A stretch of DNA of 64,000 nt from the NCBI GenBank assembly GCA_024681775.1, contig JAILAF010000013.1, positions 1 through 64,000 of the forward strand, read 5' to 3'. The stretch comes from Lachnospiraceae bacterium. GTDB taxonomy: Bacteria; Bacillota; Clostridia; Lachnospirales; Lachnospiraceae. Shown here piece after piece: positions 27,006 through 36,083 of the stretch. The notes beneath the pieces were generated by a model that ran no database searches, was not told where the DNA came from, and was given only the letters and a program-made list of their open reading frames with translations. Both the position numbers and the translations under genes were made by a program. Each line of letters opens with the position of its first letter. Position 1 is the first letter of the stretch.

Positions 27006-28058
27006 ATGAACAATTTCAGATCTGTTTTTCCTTTCCGTTTGTGCCTTGGTGCGGTTTTGTGCGCTGCACTTCTGACGGGCTGTGCAGGGTCCTCCGACCC
27101 TTACGGAATGGGTACCGGTGCGCAGCGCTTTTCCGGGGCCCATCTGTGTATGGGGACCGTCTTCTCCGCAGACCTTACCACCACGGCGACAGATCCCATA
27201 ACGGACCTGACAAAGATGGGAAATGCCTTAGAACAGACCATCTCCTACCGGATCGAAACTTCGGAGATCGCGGCCATCAATGCTTCTGCGGGAGATCCGG
27301 AGGGGTACCTCCTGAGTGACGAGCTGGCGGAGATCCTGGAAAAGGCTCTGGAGATCAGCGAAAAAAGCGGCGGCGCTTTTGACCCGACCCTGGGGGCCCT
27401 GACCACCCTCTGGAAGCTGGATGAGGGAGCTGCGGATCCGGAGCATTACCTCCTGCCTACAGCAGCGGAGGTCGAGCAGGCAAGGGCTCTGTGCGGCTAT
27501 GAAAAGGTGCGTCTGGAGGGAGGCCGCATTTATCTGCCCGCCGGTATGCGGCTGGACCTGGGTGCCATCGGCAAGGGGATCTACCTGAACAGGGCAAAAC
27601 TCCTGCTGGAAGGCTCGGATACCCGCGGGACCATCAGCGCCGGAGGCAGCATCCTGACGCTGGGGCAAAAGGGAGAGGCGCCGGAGAGCGTTCCCTGGAA
27701 AATCGGGATCATAAATCCGTTGGATCCGGACACGCTTTGCGGTATGATAGAAGCCAGGGGCGGCATGTGCATTTCCACCTCCGGAGATTATGAGCGCTAT
27801 CTGGAGCGGGATGGGGTGCGATTTCATCACATCCTGGATCCGGACACCGGGTATCCGGTGCGCGGCCCCTACGGGAGCGTGACCATCCTCTGTGCGGACG
27901 GACTTTTGTCCGATGCCCTGTCCACCGCCTGTTACGTGATCGCTGCCGAGGATCCGGACAGAGCGATCCGGTTGGCCCGCGATTATGATGCGAAGATCCT
28001 TTTGATCGACCGGGAAGGGCATACGGCGGGAGACCTGGAGCTTCTGAAGCGCCCGTAA
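27006..28058 (+). CDS. apbE: FAD:protein FMN transferase ApbE (lipoprotein)
   Basis: 350 aa. It attaches FMN covalently to Thr/Ser of exported or membrane redox proteins such as RnfG/NqrC. A lipoprotein signal ends in ALLTGCAG (Cys26). Family motifs: MGTVFSADL, LDLGAIGKGIYLNRA, SAGGSILTLG, HHILDPDTGYPV and SDALSTACYV with the magnesium-binding Asp. The start at 27006 follows GGGGAGGAGAACT. It is divergent from the NusG-II/Gx pair. No flavinylation target (FMN-binding domain) is seen in the window. Confidence 0.94.
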   Translation: MNNFRSVFPFRLCLGAVLCAALLTGCAGSSDPYGMGTGAQRFSGAHLCMGTVFSADLTTTATDPITDLTKMGNALEQTISYRIETSEIAAINASAGDPEGYLLSDELAEILEKALEISEKSGGAFDPTLGALTTLWKLDEGAADPEHYLLPTAAEVEQARALCGYEKVRLEGGRIYLPAGMRLDLGAIGKGIYLNRAKLLLEGSDTRGTISAGGSILTLGQKGEAPESVPWKIGIINPLDPDTLCGMIEARGGMCISTSGDYERYLERDGVRFHHILDPDTGYPVRGPYGSVTILCADGLLSDALSTACYVIAAEDPDRAIRLARDYDAKILLIDREGHTAGDLELLKRP

Positions 28059-28169
28059 GCGGGGATGAACAAAACGAAAGATGAGAAATCCTCCGGGCCG
28101 CTGTATGTTCGGATCGGGAAAGACCGGACAGGGAAAACAGAACCGGAAAGATGAAACGGGGAGCAAATC

Positions 28170-28505
28170 ATGAAGAAAAAAGAATGTGAACAACTAACCT
28201 GCAGCCAGGTTGCGGAGGCGATGCCTCCCGAGGAGGAACTGACGGATCTGGCGGATTTTTTCCGGGTCTTCGGTGATGTCACCAGGATCCGCATTCTCTA
28301 CGCACTTCTGTGCAAGGAGATGTGCGTGCAGGAGATTGCGGATACCCTGGGGATGTCCCAGTCCGCCATTTCCCATCAGCTCAGAGTCTTAAAGCAGCTG
28401 GACCTGGTAAAGCGCAGGCGGGACGGGAAGACCATCTACTACTCCCCCGCCGATACCCACATCATCACCATCCTGAATACCGGGATCGAGCACATCGAAG
28501 AGTGA
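28170..28505 (+). CDS. ArsR/SmtB-family metal-responsive repressor
   Basis: 111 aa winged-helix regulator. The DNA-binding core runs VFGDVTRIRILYALL, then the recognition helix MSQSAISHQLRVLKQLDLV and wing RRRDGKTIYYS. The C-terminal helix DTHIITILNTGIEHIEE carries the D-x-H...H-x2-E pattern of the alpha-5 zinc/cobalt site of SmtB/CzrA-type sensors. The helix with MCVQEIAD offers only one cysteine of an alpha-3 site. CGGGGAGCAAATC precedes ATG. No metal transporter lies next to it, so its target is elsewhere or is ApbE. Confidence 0.9.
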   Translation: MKKKECEQLTCSQVAEAMPPEEELTDLADFFRVFGDVTRIRILYALLCKEMCVQEIADTLGMSQSAISHQLRVLKQLDLVKRRRDGKTIYYSPADTHIITILNTGIEHIEE

Positions 28506-28550
28506 TCCGGCCCATCCGGGATCCGGCAGGCAAAAATCCAGTGATACAGG

Positions 28551-28588
28551 AAACGGCCCTTCTCCCCATGCGGGAGAGGGCCGTTTTT
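28551..28588. terminator. Terminator between ArsR-type and DUF5050 genes
   Basis: AAACGGCCCTTCTCCC-CATG-CGGGAGAGGGCCGTTTTT, one bulge, T-run on the plus side and A-run on the other. It serves both convergent genes. Confidence 0.88.
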
Positions 28589-28620
28589 CATGGTAAGCAT
28601 AGCGCAGACGATCGGGTGAG

Positions 28621-29679
28621 TTACTCCGTCACCAGCTCGGATGCCGCATCCTTCGCCGCGTCAAAGACACCGTAGGAGCCGGTGCCCAGGGGGCTGTGAT
28701 AGGTGTATCCTTCCGTGAAGAAATCCTTGAAATACAGGTATCTGGAGGTCAGGTTCAGGTTGGTATAGACGCCGGAAGCGATGACCCGGGGATCGGAGCC
28801 GTCGGAGCGCATCACCGACAGATGCGGGTCGTCTCCCATGGTCTGGTAATAGATATAGCCGTAACCTACGTTGTACTCCGAGATCCGCTCCTCCGACAGG
28901 ATCTCCACCACGCCCGTGGAGAAGGAGTAACGCCGCAGCTGGTAGTCATTCCGCAGATCCAGGTAGTAGACATATCCGCCCTCCACGATGGGGTACCACA
29001 TATCCTCCTCCAGTACCAGGGAAGAGGAATTGGTGGCGGGATTTAAGCTGTAGAGGTAATGATCGTTCACGGTACCGTTGTAATAGATCCGGTCCCCGGA
29101 GACCGAGGCGGGATTGATGGTGTAATCCGCCAGCTTCAGCTCCTCGGTTTTGTCCGTCTGGATCCGGAAGAAGGTGAGGTTCTCGTCGTCGTCATAGCCC
29201 ATGAGGAAGAGGGTATCGTTCAGAAGCTGACCGTAGACCACCACATTCCGCACCAGACTGGAGGCTTTGTTGCCGTCAGTGTGGGAGCGGATGAAGGCGT
29301 AGGGGACGCGGACACTGCCCAGTCCCTGATTGCCGGAGACCCCTTTCTGGAAGTAGTAGATGTAATTGCCGGCGGCCAGGATGTTCACCGCCTGTGCATC
29401 CGACACCTTTGTCATTTCCGTCTCGTCCACGTTCATGGAGTAAAGACTGTCTCCCGCGAAGGAATTGGCAAAATACACCTTGCCGTCGCACTCGGCAAAG
29501 AGACCGCCGTTATTGATATTGCCCGCCAGATTGCCCACGGTGCCGTCCGGATTGTGGGGGACCGACTCAGCTCTGTGCGAGAAGATGGTGGTCAGCACGC
29601 CGACCGCCAGAACCAGGACGATCACGATGCTCAGGATCACTTTTTGGGTTTTGCTCAGAGTGGTTTTGTTTTCTGCCAT
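28621..29679 (-). CDS. DUF5050 membrane-anchored beta-propeller-like protein
   Basis: 352 aa. One N-terminal membrane helix (VILSIVIVLVLAVGVLTTI) without a lipobox anchors an extracellular domain made of repeated strands of the DUF5050 type, such as GKVYFANSFAGDSLYSMN, GNYIYYFQ, GDRIYYNG, GGYVYYLDL and GYGYIYYQT, spaced about 40-45 residues apart. This repeat pattern suggests a six- or seven-bladed propeller. Function is unknown. CTGAGGTGACATC precedes the start. Its promoter shares -35 bases with the divergent pheA promoter. Confidence 0.85.
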   Translation of the reverse strand: MAENKTTLSKTQKVILSIVIVLVLAVGVLTTIFSHRAESVPHNPDGTVGNLAGNINNGGLFAECDGKVYFANSFAGDSLYSMNVDETEMTKVSDAQAVNILAAGNYIYYFQKGVSGNQGLGSVRVPYAFIRSHTDGNKASSLVRNVVVYGQLLNDTLFLMGYDDDENLTFFRIQTDKTEELKLADYTINPASVSGDRIYYNGTVNDHYLYSLNPATNSSSLVLEEDMWYPIVEGGYVYYLDLRNDYQLRRYSFSTGVVEILSEERISEYNVGYGYIYYQTMGDDPHLSVMRSDGSDPRVIASGVYTNLNLTSRYLYFKDFFTEGYTYHSPLGTGSYGVFDAAKDAASELVTE

Positions 29680-29724
29680 GATGTCACCTCAGAAAGCCCG
29701 ATTTTCCTAGGCTTTTCTGCTTTT

Positions 29725-29753
29725 AGTATACCTTCCTTTTTCCTTGCTATCAA
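29725..29753 (-). promoter_or_regulatory. Promoter of the DUF5050 gene
   Basis: On the minus strand: TTGATA (29753-29748), 17-bp spacer, TATACT (29730-29725). Its -35 box overlaps by two bases that of the divergent pheA promoter. Confidence 0.65.
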
Positions 29754-29772
29754 GGCGGTTTTGGATTAAAAT
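29744..29772 (+). promoter_or_regulatory. Promoter of pheA
   Basis: TTGCTA at 29744, 17-bp spacer, TAAAAT at 29767. Transcription would begin near 29780, about 66 nt before the ATG at 29846. Back-to-back with the DUF5050 promoter. Confidence 0.6.
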
Positions 29773-29845
29773 CAAGAGTGGAATTTTTTTATCCCGCGGC
29801 AGAGACGGCAGGTAAGGGCCTCCCGCGGAAGTGGAGATACGGAAC

Positions 29846-30970
29846 ATGGATTTACTGGAGATCAGGCAGCAGATCGATGCTGTGGACAGACAGCTCATCG
29901 CCCTTTTCGAGGAGCGGATGAAGCTCTGCCACGATGTGGCGGAGTACAAGATTGAGACAGGAAAAAAGATCTTTGACAGGCAGCGGGAGCAGGAGAAGAT
30001 CGCTGCCGTCAGACAGATGGCGGGAGATGATTTTAATGCCATGGGGGCCCAGGAGCTGTTGGAACTCCTCATGTCCCTGAGCCGCAAGATGCAATACCGG
30101 ATGCTCTCAGAGCACGGCACCGCCGGGAAGCTTCCCTTCATCGCAGTGGATGCGCTGGATACGGAGCACGCCAGAGTGGTGTTCCAGGGAGCGGAGGGAG
30201 CCTATTCCCAGATCGCTACCAGGAAGTTCTTCGGGGAGGGCGTCAATGCCTTTCACGTGGACACCTTCCGGGATGCTATGCGGGCCATCGAGGAGGGCAG
30301 CGCAGACTATGCGGTGCTTCCCATCGAGAATTCCACGGCAGGCATCATCCGGGAGAATTACGAGCTCCTGGTGGAGTTTGAACACTACATCGTGGGGGAG
30401 ATTACCATCCCCATCGAGCATTGCCTCCTGGTGGTGCCCGGGACGAAGGAGGAGCAGATCCGCTCTATCTATTCCCACCCCCAGAGCCTGATGCAGTCTG
30501 CCCAGTTCCTGAATGCGCGGAACTGGCAGCAGATCAGTATGCAGAACAATGCTTTCGCCGCCCGGAAGGTGGCGGAGGATAAGGATCCTTCCCAGGCTGC
30601 CATCGCCAGCGATCTGGCAGGCCAGACCTACGGGCTGGAGGTGCTCCGCAGGGGCATCAACCAGAGCGATACCAATTCCACCCGTTTCATTGTGGTGACG
30701 AACCAGAAGATCTTCTGCAGAAATGCCTCCAGGATCACCGTGTGCTTTGAGGTGCCCCATGAAAGCGGCTCTTTGTACCATATGCTGAGCCACTTTATCT
30801 TCAACCACCTGAATCTGTGCAGGATCGAGAGCTGCCCCGTCTCGGAGCGGGACTGGGAGTACCGGTTCTTTGTGGACTTTGACGGCAACCTGGCTGACAG
30901 CGCTGTCAAAAATGCGATCCGGGGGCTCCGCGAGGAGACCAGGAGTCTGACGATCCTGGGGAACTACTGA
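29846..30970 (+). CDS. pheA: Bifunctional chorismate mutase / prephenate dehydratase PheA
   Basis: 374 aa; converts chorismate to prephenate and then phenylpyruvate. Residues 1-85 form an AroQ-type mutase (MDLLEIRQQIDAVDRQLIAL), ~110-290 the dehydratase (FQGAEGAYSQIATRKFF, PIENSTAGII and DTNSTRFIVV with the catalytic TRF), and ~295-374 an ACT domain. In the ACT domain the phenylalanine-binding motif ESRP reads ESCP and GALY-type is GSLYHML. ATG 29846 has GGAG nine bases upstream; GTG 29831 is an alternative. It is monocistronic or leads into the next operon. Confidence 0.94.
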   Translation: MDLLEIRQQIDAVDRQLIALFEERMKLCHDVAEYKIETGKKIFDRQREQEKIAAVRQMAGDDFNAMGAQELLELLMSLSRKMQYRMLSEHGTAGKLPFIAVDALDTEHARVVFQGAEGAYSQIATRKFFGEGVNAFHVDTFRDAMRAIEEGSADYAVLPIENSTAGIIRENYELLVEFEHYIVGEITIPIEHCLLVVPGTKEEQIRSIYSHPQSLMQSAQFLNARNWQQISMQNNAFAARKVAEDKDPSQAAIASDLAGQTYGLEVLRRGINQSDTNSTRFIVVTNQKIFCRNASRITVCFEVPHESGSLYHMLSHFIFNHLNLCRIESCPVSERDWEYRFFVDFDGNLADSAVKNAIRGLREETRSLTILGNY

Positions 30971-30996
30971 GTCATAAAAACGTTGATTTTTTGACA

Positions 30997-31031
30997 GTGC
31001 TTATAGAGGAGCAAAGCGAGTCTATAGGCAC
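30997..31031 (+). repeat. Inverted repeat in the leader of the DUF815 operon
   Basis: GTGCTTATAGA, a 13-base loop, then TCTATAGGCAC (10 of 11 pair). It ends just before the GAGGAAATCT ribosome site of the next gene, so it could act as an operator or as an RNA hairpin affecting initiation. No clear promoter is visible between pheA and this gene. Confidence 0.5.
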
Positions 31032-31045
31032 GCTTGAGGAAATCT

Positions 31046-32365
31046 ATGATACTCGATGAACTGATCCTATACACAAGCTTGCAAAAGGATCCTCTGCCGG
31101 AGATGCTTGCGCCCCTGATGGAGACGGATGCTTCCGGGGCGTCTGTCCTGCGGCGGGATCTGCCTGCGGAAAGCCTGCGGAGCAAACTTTTTTCCCTGCT
31201 CCGTATCCTGTCTGAGGCTGCGGGTACTTATGGCTTCCATGGCAATCTCTGGCATTGTTACCTGGTGAATCTCCTGGTAAACGATGAGAACTCCTTTTCT
31301 ATATCCTGCGAGGGGAGAGGCGCCGTGGAGGGGACGGTGAACGACCTGGCGCTCCACGACATGGGCATTTTGCAGTGTCTCTTTTCCCTGGATCTGGCGG
31401 AAAGCGCGGAACGGGCGAAGGTACCGGAGCTGGGACTCATCCTGGATTACCATCCGACGCAGATCGAGTCCCACAGCTACAATTCCAGGATCCGGGAAGT
31501 ACTCTGTGACCTGGCCGGCGCCCTGGGGAATGTGAAGGATCCCGGCACCATGAAGGCGCTGCTGGAGGATTTTTACAGGCGCTTCGGCGTGGGCAGGTTC
31601 GGCCTGCACAAGTCCTTCCGTATCGTGTCCGGCGAGGAGGGACCTAAGATCGTTCCCATCCTGAACATCAAGCATGTGAAGCTCGCCGATCTGGTGGGAT
31701 ATGAGAGCGCCAAGCAGAAGCTGACGGAGAATACCGATGCCTTCGTGGAGGGGAGAAAGGCCAATAACTGCCTGCTTTTCGGCGATGCGGGCACCGGCAA
31801 ATCCTCCTGCATCAAGGCCATCGCCAATGAATATTTTGAACGGGGCCTTCGGGTCATCGAGATCTACAAGCATCAGTTCCGGGATCTGCAGGCGGTGATC
31901 GCTGCCATCAAGAACCGGAATTACCGGTTTGTGATCTACATGGACGACCTGAGCTTCGAGGACTTTGAGACGGAGTACAAGTACCTGAAGGCAGTCATCG
32001 AGGGCGGCCTGGAAAAGCGGCCGGAGAATGTGCTGATCTATGCCACCTCCAACCGCAGACACCTGATCCGGGAGAATTTCTCGGACCGGGATGATGATGA
32101 CAAGACGGGTACCGACACCGTCCAGGAGAAGCTCTCCCTGTCCTTCCGTTTCGGCGTCACCATCTATTTCGGGAAACCGGACAAGAACGAATATCTGGAG
32201 ATCGTAAAGACTCTGGCACAGCGGGAGCACACCCTTTTGCCGGAGGAGGAATTGATTGCGGAGGCCCTTCGCTGGGAGCTGTCTCACGGCGGACGTTCCG
32301 GCAGGACCGCCCAGCAGTTTATAGACCACCTGCTAAGCATTACAGGAGAAGACAATGGCCAATAA
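31046..32365 (+). CDS. DUF815-family AAA+ ATPase
   Basis: 439 aa. The C-terminal half is the DUF815 ATPase: VGYESAKQKLTENTDAFVEG, Walker A LLFGDAGTGKSSCIKA, Walker B FVIYMDDLSFE, sensor region IYATSNRRHLIREN, and the DxVQEKLSLSFRFG arm. The N-terminal ~190 residues are helical and unassigned. Proteins of this family are single-domain AAA+ machines of unproven role. The start is ATG 31046 after GAGGAAATCT; the ORF-track TTG is 4 codons earlier. It overlaps the Ppx/GppA gene by 11 bp and heads an eight-gene operon. Confidence 0.9.
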   Translation: MILDELILYTSLQKDPLPEMLAPLMETDASGASVLRRDLPAESLRSKLFSLLRILSEAAGTYGFHGNLWHCYLVNLLVNDENSFSISCEGRGAVEGTVNDLALHDMGILQCLFSLDLAESAERAKVPELGLILDYHPTQIESHSYNSRIREVLCDLAGALGNVKDPGTMKALLEDFYRRFGVGRFGLHKSFRIVSGEEGPKIVPILNIKHVKLADLVGYESAKQKLTENTDAFVEGRKANNCLLFGDAGTGKSSCIKAIANEYFERGLRVIEIYKHQFRDLQAVIAAIKNRNYRFVIYMDDLSFEDFETEYKYLKAVIEGGLEKRPENVLIYATSNRRHLIRENFSDRDDDDKTGTDTVQEKLSLSFRFGVTIYFGKPDKNEYLEIVKTLAQREHTLLPEEELIAEALRWELSHGGRSGRTAQQFIDHLLSITGEDNGQ

Positions 32366-33899
32366 AACCTTTGCTGCCATTGATGTGGGCAGCTTTGAAC
32401 TGATGCTCCGGATCTATGAATTCTCCGGGAAGGGAGAAGCCAGAGAGATCGATACGCTGGTGAAGCGCCTTGCCCTGGGGAATGACACCTATGCCAGCGG
32501 CAAGATCAGCAACGAAAAGGTGGACGAGCTCTGCAGAGTTCTGCGGGACTTTTCCTCCATCATGAAATCCTATAAGGTATCCTCCTACAAAGCCTATGGT
32601 ACCAGTGCCATCCGGGAGAGCAAGAACTACACCGTCCTGCTGGACCAGATCGAGCAGCGCACCGGCATCCGGGTGGAGCTCTTAAGCAACTCCGAGCAGC
32701 GCTATCTGGATTACAAATCCGTGGCCTACAAGGGGGCCGTTTTTAACAGAGTCATCGAGGAGAGCAGCGCCATCCTGGACATCGGCGGCGGCAGCATTCA
32801 GATCTCCCTCTTTGACAAGGATACCCTGGTCTCCACGCAAAACCTGCGCCTCGGCGTACTGCGGATCCAGGAGAGACTCCGGGACTTCCATGCGGACCTG
32901 GCCCGGATGGATGCCCTCATCGACGAGATGGTGTCCGCACAGCTTTCCACCTACAAAAAGCTCTACCTCCACGGCAAGAACGTGAAAAATATCATCATCG
33001 TGGACGATTACATTTCCCCGCTGATGGTCAGGGGCGCCACGGACCGGAAGTTCGGGGCGGAGATGGACCGGGACGAGTTCCGGAGACTCCGGAAGATCCT
33101 CACCTCCCACAGCGAGTACCAGACCGCCATGTCCATGGAGATCCCGGAGGAGAAGATCCCGCTGCTCCTCATCAGCGTGGTGCTGACGGACCGCATTGCG
33201 GAGATGATGGATTCCAAGTCCATCTGGGCGCCGGGCGTCACCCTCTGTGACGGTATCGCCTATGAGTACATGGAGGAAAAACATCTCCTTTCCGAGCGAC
33301 ACGACTTCGAGAAGGATATCATCGCCTGTGCCTTCAACATCAGCAAGCGTTATATGGGATCCCGCTCCAGAGCGGAGACCCTGCGGACCATCGCAGGCAC
33401 CATTTTTGAGAGCACGAAATCCCTCCACGGTCTGGGAAAACGGGAACGCCTCTATCTGGATATCGCCACCATCCTGCACGATTGCGGCAGGTACATCTCT
33501 CTCACCAATCTGGGGGAGCGTTCCTACGACATCGTCATGAACACCGAGATCATCGGCCTGAGCCATCAGGAGCGGGAGATCGTGGCAAATATCATCAAGT
33601 TCAATCACAGCGAGTTCGTCTATTACGCCCCCGGCGGGGACAACGGCGGACTGGACCGGGAGAGCTACCTGGTGGTGGCGAAGCTCACCGCCATCCTGCG
33701 GCTGGCCAACACCCTGGACCGGAGTCACAAGAAAAAGATGGTGGAGGTCAAGGCCAGTCTGAAGGAGAATGAGCTGATCCTTTCGGTGGACACGCCGGAC
33801 CATATGCTGCTGGAGCAGGCGTATTTTGACGAGACCGCGGACTTCTTCCAGGAAGTCTACAGCGTGCGGCCTGTTTTGAAATTGCGGAAAACCTTGTAA
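32355..33899 (+). CDS. Ppx/GppA phosphatase with C-terminal HD domain
   Basis: 514 aa. Residues 1-300 are an ASKHA-fold exopolyphosphatase/pppGpp phosphatase (FAAIDVGSFELMLRIYEF, YGTSAIRESKN, AILDIGGGSIQISLF). Residues ~320-514 hold an HD-type domain (ATILHDCGRYIS, IKFNHSE, ILRLANTLDRS) as in long bacterial PPX enzymes. It is followed 15 bp later by polyphosphate kinase, making a make-and-break polyphosphate pair. It overlaps the AAA+ gene by 11 bp. It could act on polyphosphate, (p)ppGpp or both. Confidence 0.93.
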   Translation: MANKTFAAIDVGSFELMLRIYEFSGKGEAREIDTLVKRLALGNDTYASGKISNEKVDELCRVLRDFSSIMKSYKVSSYKAYGTSAIRESKNYTVLLDQIEQRTGIRVELLSNSEQRYLDYKSVAYKGAVFNRVIEESSAILDIGGGSIQISLFDKDTLVSTQNLRLGVLRIQERLRDFHADLARMDALIDEMVSAQLSTYKKLYLHGKNVKNIIIVDDYISPLMVRGATDRKFGAEMDRDEFRRLRKILTSHSEYQTAMSMEIPEEKIPLLLISVVLTDRIAEMMDSKSIWAPGVTLCDGIAYEYMEEKHLLSERHDFEKDIIACAFNISKRYMGSRSRAETLRTIAGTIFESTKSLHGLGKRERLYLDIATILHDCGRYISLTNLGERSYDIVMNTEIIGLSHQEREIVANIIKFNHSEFVYYAPGGDNGGLDRESYLVVAKLTAILRLANTLDRSHKKKMVEVKASLKENELILSVDTPDHMLLEQAYFDETADFFQEVYSVRPVLKLRKTL

Positions 33900-33914
33900 A
33901 CGAGAGAGAAGACT

Positions 33915-36083
33915 ATGAGCAGGACAAAGAAGACCGTTACCGGAGAGATCGATTTTCGCGATCCCGTCTATTACACAAACAGAGAGCTGAGCTGGGTGGA
34001 ATTCGACAGGCGTGTCCTGGGAGAGGCCAAGGATCCCGGGAACCGCTTGATGGAGCGTTTCAAATTCCTCAGCATCGTCTCCTCCAATCTGGACGAATTC
34101 GTCATGGTCCGCGTGGGCTCCCTCCACGATATGGCGGAGGCAGGGCTATCCTCCAGGGACATTTCCGGCATGACGCCGAAGGAGCAGCTCCGGGCAGTTT
34201 CCGCGGAAGTTCAGGCCCTGGTGGAGGATCAATACGCCATTTTTAACGACATGCTCCTTCCCGCACTGGAAAAGGAGAAGATCATTCTGATCCGCTCCTT
34301 AAGCGAGCTGACGGAGGAAGAGGAGAAGTTTTGCGACGCCTATTTTGAGTCCAATGTCTATCCCGTTCTGACCCCCATGGCGGTGGACTCCTCCAGACCC
34401 TTCCCCCTGATCCGGAACCGGTCCTTAAATATCGGCGCACTGGTGAAAAAGAAAAGCGATGCCGGTGAACAGGACTTCGTCACCGTGCAGGTACCGGACG
34501 TGATCCCCAGACTGGTGGAGCTTCCGAAGGGCGCAGGCGGTACCCGCAGGCTCATTTTGCTGGAGCAGATCATCCTGCGGAACATTCAGAGCCTGTTCCT
34601 GAATTATGAGATCGTCACGGCCCATTTTTACCGCATTACCAGAAACGGCGACATGACCATCGACGAGGATGAGACGGAGGATCTGCTGAAGGAGATCGAA
34701 AAGCAGGTCAAGATGCGCCAGCGGGGCGAAGCCATCCGCCTGGAGGTGGACTCCGGCATGGACAGACGCCTCATGAGCCTGCTGCAAAAGGAGCTGGGCA
34801 TTGAAAAATCCGAGATCTTCCGGGTGAAGGGTCCGCTGGACCTCACCGTATGTATGAAGCTCTACGGCCTGGAGGGATGCGACCGCCTCCGGGATCCCAG
34901 ACACGATCCCCAGCCGGTACCCAGGCTGCCGGAGGGCTGCGATATCTTCGCCCAGATCCGGCAGGGAGACATCCTGATGCACCATCCCTACCAGTCCTTT
35001 GAGCCGGTGGTGGACTTCATCAAGCAGGCCGCAGCGGATCCGGACGTGCTGGCCATCAAGCAGACCCTGTACCGCGTCAGCGGTCATTCTCCCATCATTG
35101 CCGCTTTGGCCATGGCTGCGGAGAACGGTAAGCAGGTGACGGTGCTGGTGGAGCTGAAGGCCCGCTTTGACGAGGAGCACAATATCGTCTGGGCCAGAAT
35201 GCTGGAGAAGGCGGGCTGTCACGTGATCTACGGCCTCATGGGCTTAAAGACCCACAGCAAGATCACCCTGGTGGTTCGGAAGGAAGAGGCGGGGATTCGC
35301 CGCTATGTCCATCTGGGCACTGGTAACTACAACGATTCCACCGCGAAGCTTTATACGGATCTGGGACTCCTGACCTGTTCCGAAGCCATCGGCGAGGATG
35401 CCACCGCAGTCTTTAACATGCTCAGCGGCTATTCCGAGCCCAAGCTCTGGAACCGTCTGATCCTGGCCCCTCTGTGGATGAAGGAGCGGTTCCTGTATCT
35501 CATCGGCAGGGAAAAACAGCATGCCCTGCAGGGCAGAAGAGGTCTGATCAAGGCCAAGATGAATTCCCTCTGCGATCCGGACATCATCGCCGCGCTGTAC
35601 GAAGCAAGTGCCGCCGGCGTGGAGATCCATCTGGTGGTCCGGGGTATCTGCTGTCTGCAGACCGGGATCCCCGGGGTCAGTGAGAACATCCACGTGCGTT
35701 CCATCGTGGGCGCCTTCCTGGAGCACAGCAGGATCTTTTATTTCCTGAACGATGAGAATCCGGAGATCTTCTGCGGCAGTGCGGACTGGATGAGCCGGAA
35801 CCTGGACAGACGCGTGGAGATCATTTTCCCCATCGAGGATGAGAAGCTCCGCAGTGAGGTGCTCCATGTGCTGGATCTGGAGCTGGAGGACAACCGTAAG
35901 GCGGCAGAACTCCTGCCCCTGGGAAGGGAATACCGCAAGGTCTCCAGAGGCAGAAAAGCCATCTCCTCCCAGGAGATCTTCTGCAGGGAGGCGGAGGCCG
36001 CAGCAAAAGCGGCAGGAAAGAAGAGCCCCCAGGAGACCCGCACCTTCGTACCCATGACATCAGAGGGGGCGGACAGAAGATGA
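33915..36083 (+). CDS. ppk: Polyphosphate kinase 1
   Basis: 722 aa, full length for PPK1; reversibly moves the ATP gamma-phosphate to polyphosphate. It begins NRELSWVEFDRRVLGEA, the standard N-terminal signature. The autophosphorylated histidine lies in GLKTHSKITLV (about residue 446) and the second catalytic histidine in AFLEHSRIFYF (about 600). GSADWMSRNLDRRVE is the second phospholipase-D-like motif region. Flanked by Ppx/GppA upstream and Maf (4-bp overlap) downstream. Confidence 0.97.
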   Translation: MSRTKKTVTGEIDFRDPVYYTNRELSWVEFDRRVLGEAKDPGNRLMERFKFLSIVSSNLDEFVMVRVGSLHDMAEAGLSSRDISGMTPKEQLRAVSAEVQALVEDQYAIFNDMLLPALEKEKIILIRSLSELTEEEEKFCDAYFESNVYPVLTPMAVDSSRPFPLIRNRSLNIGALVKKKSDAGEQDFVTVQVPDVIPRLVELPKGAGGTRRLILLEQIILRNIQSLFLNYEIVTAHFYRITRNGDMTIDEDETEDLLKEIEKQVKMRQRGEAIRLEVDSGMDRRLMSLLQKELGIEKSEIFRVKGPLDLTVCMKLYGLEGCDRLRDPRHDPQPVPRLPEGCDIFAQIRQGDILMHHPYQSFEPVVDFIKQAAADPDVLAIKQTLYRVSGHSPIIAALAMAAENGKQVTVLVELKARFDEEHNIVWARMLEKAGCHVIYGLMGLKTHSKITLVVRKEEAGIRRYVHLGTGNYNDSTAKLYTDLGLLTCSEAIGEDATAVFNMLSGYSEPKLWNRLILAPLWMKERFLYLIGREKQHALQGRRGLIKAKMNSLCDPDIIAALYEASAAGVEIHLVVRGICCLQTGIPGVSENIHVRSIVGAFLEHSRIFYFLNDENPEIFCGSADWMSRNLDRRVEIIFPIEDEKLRSEVLHVLDLELEDNRKAAELLPLGREYRKVSRGRKAISSQEIFCREAEAAAKAAGKKSPQETRTFVPMTSEGADRR

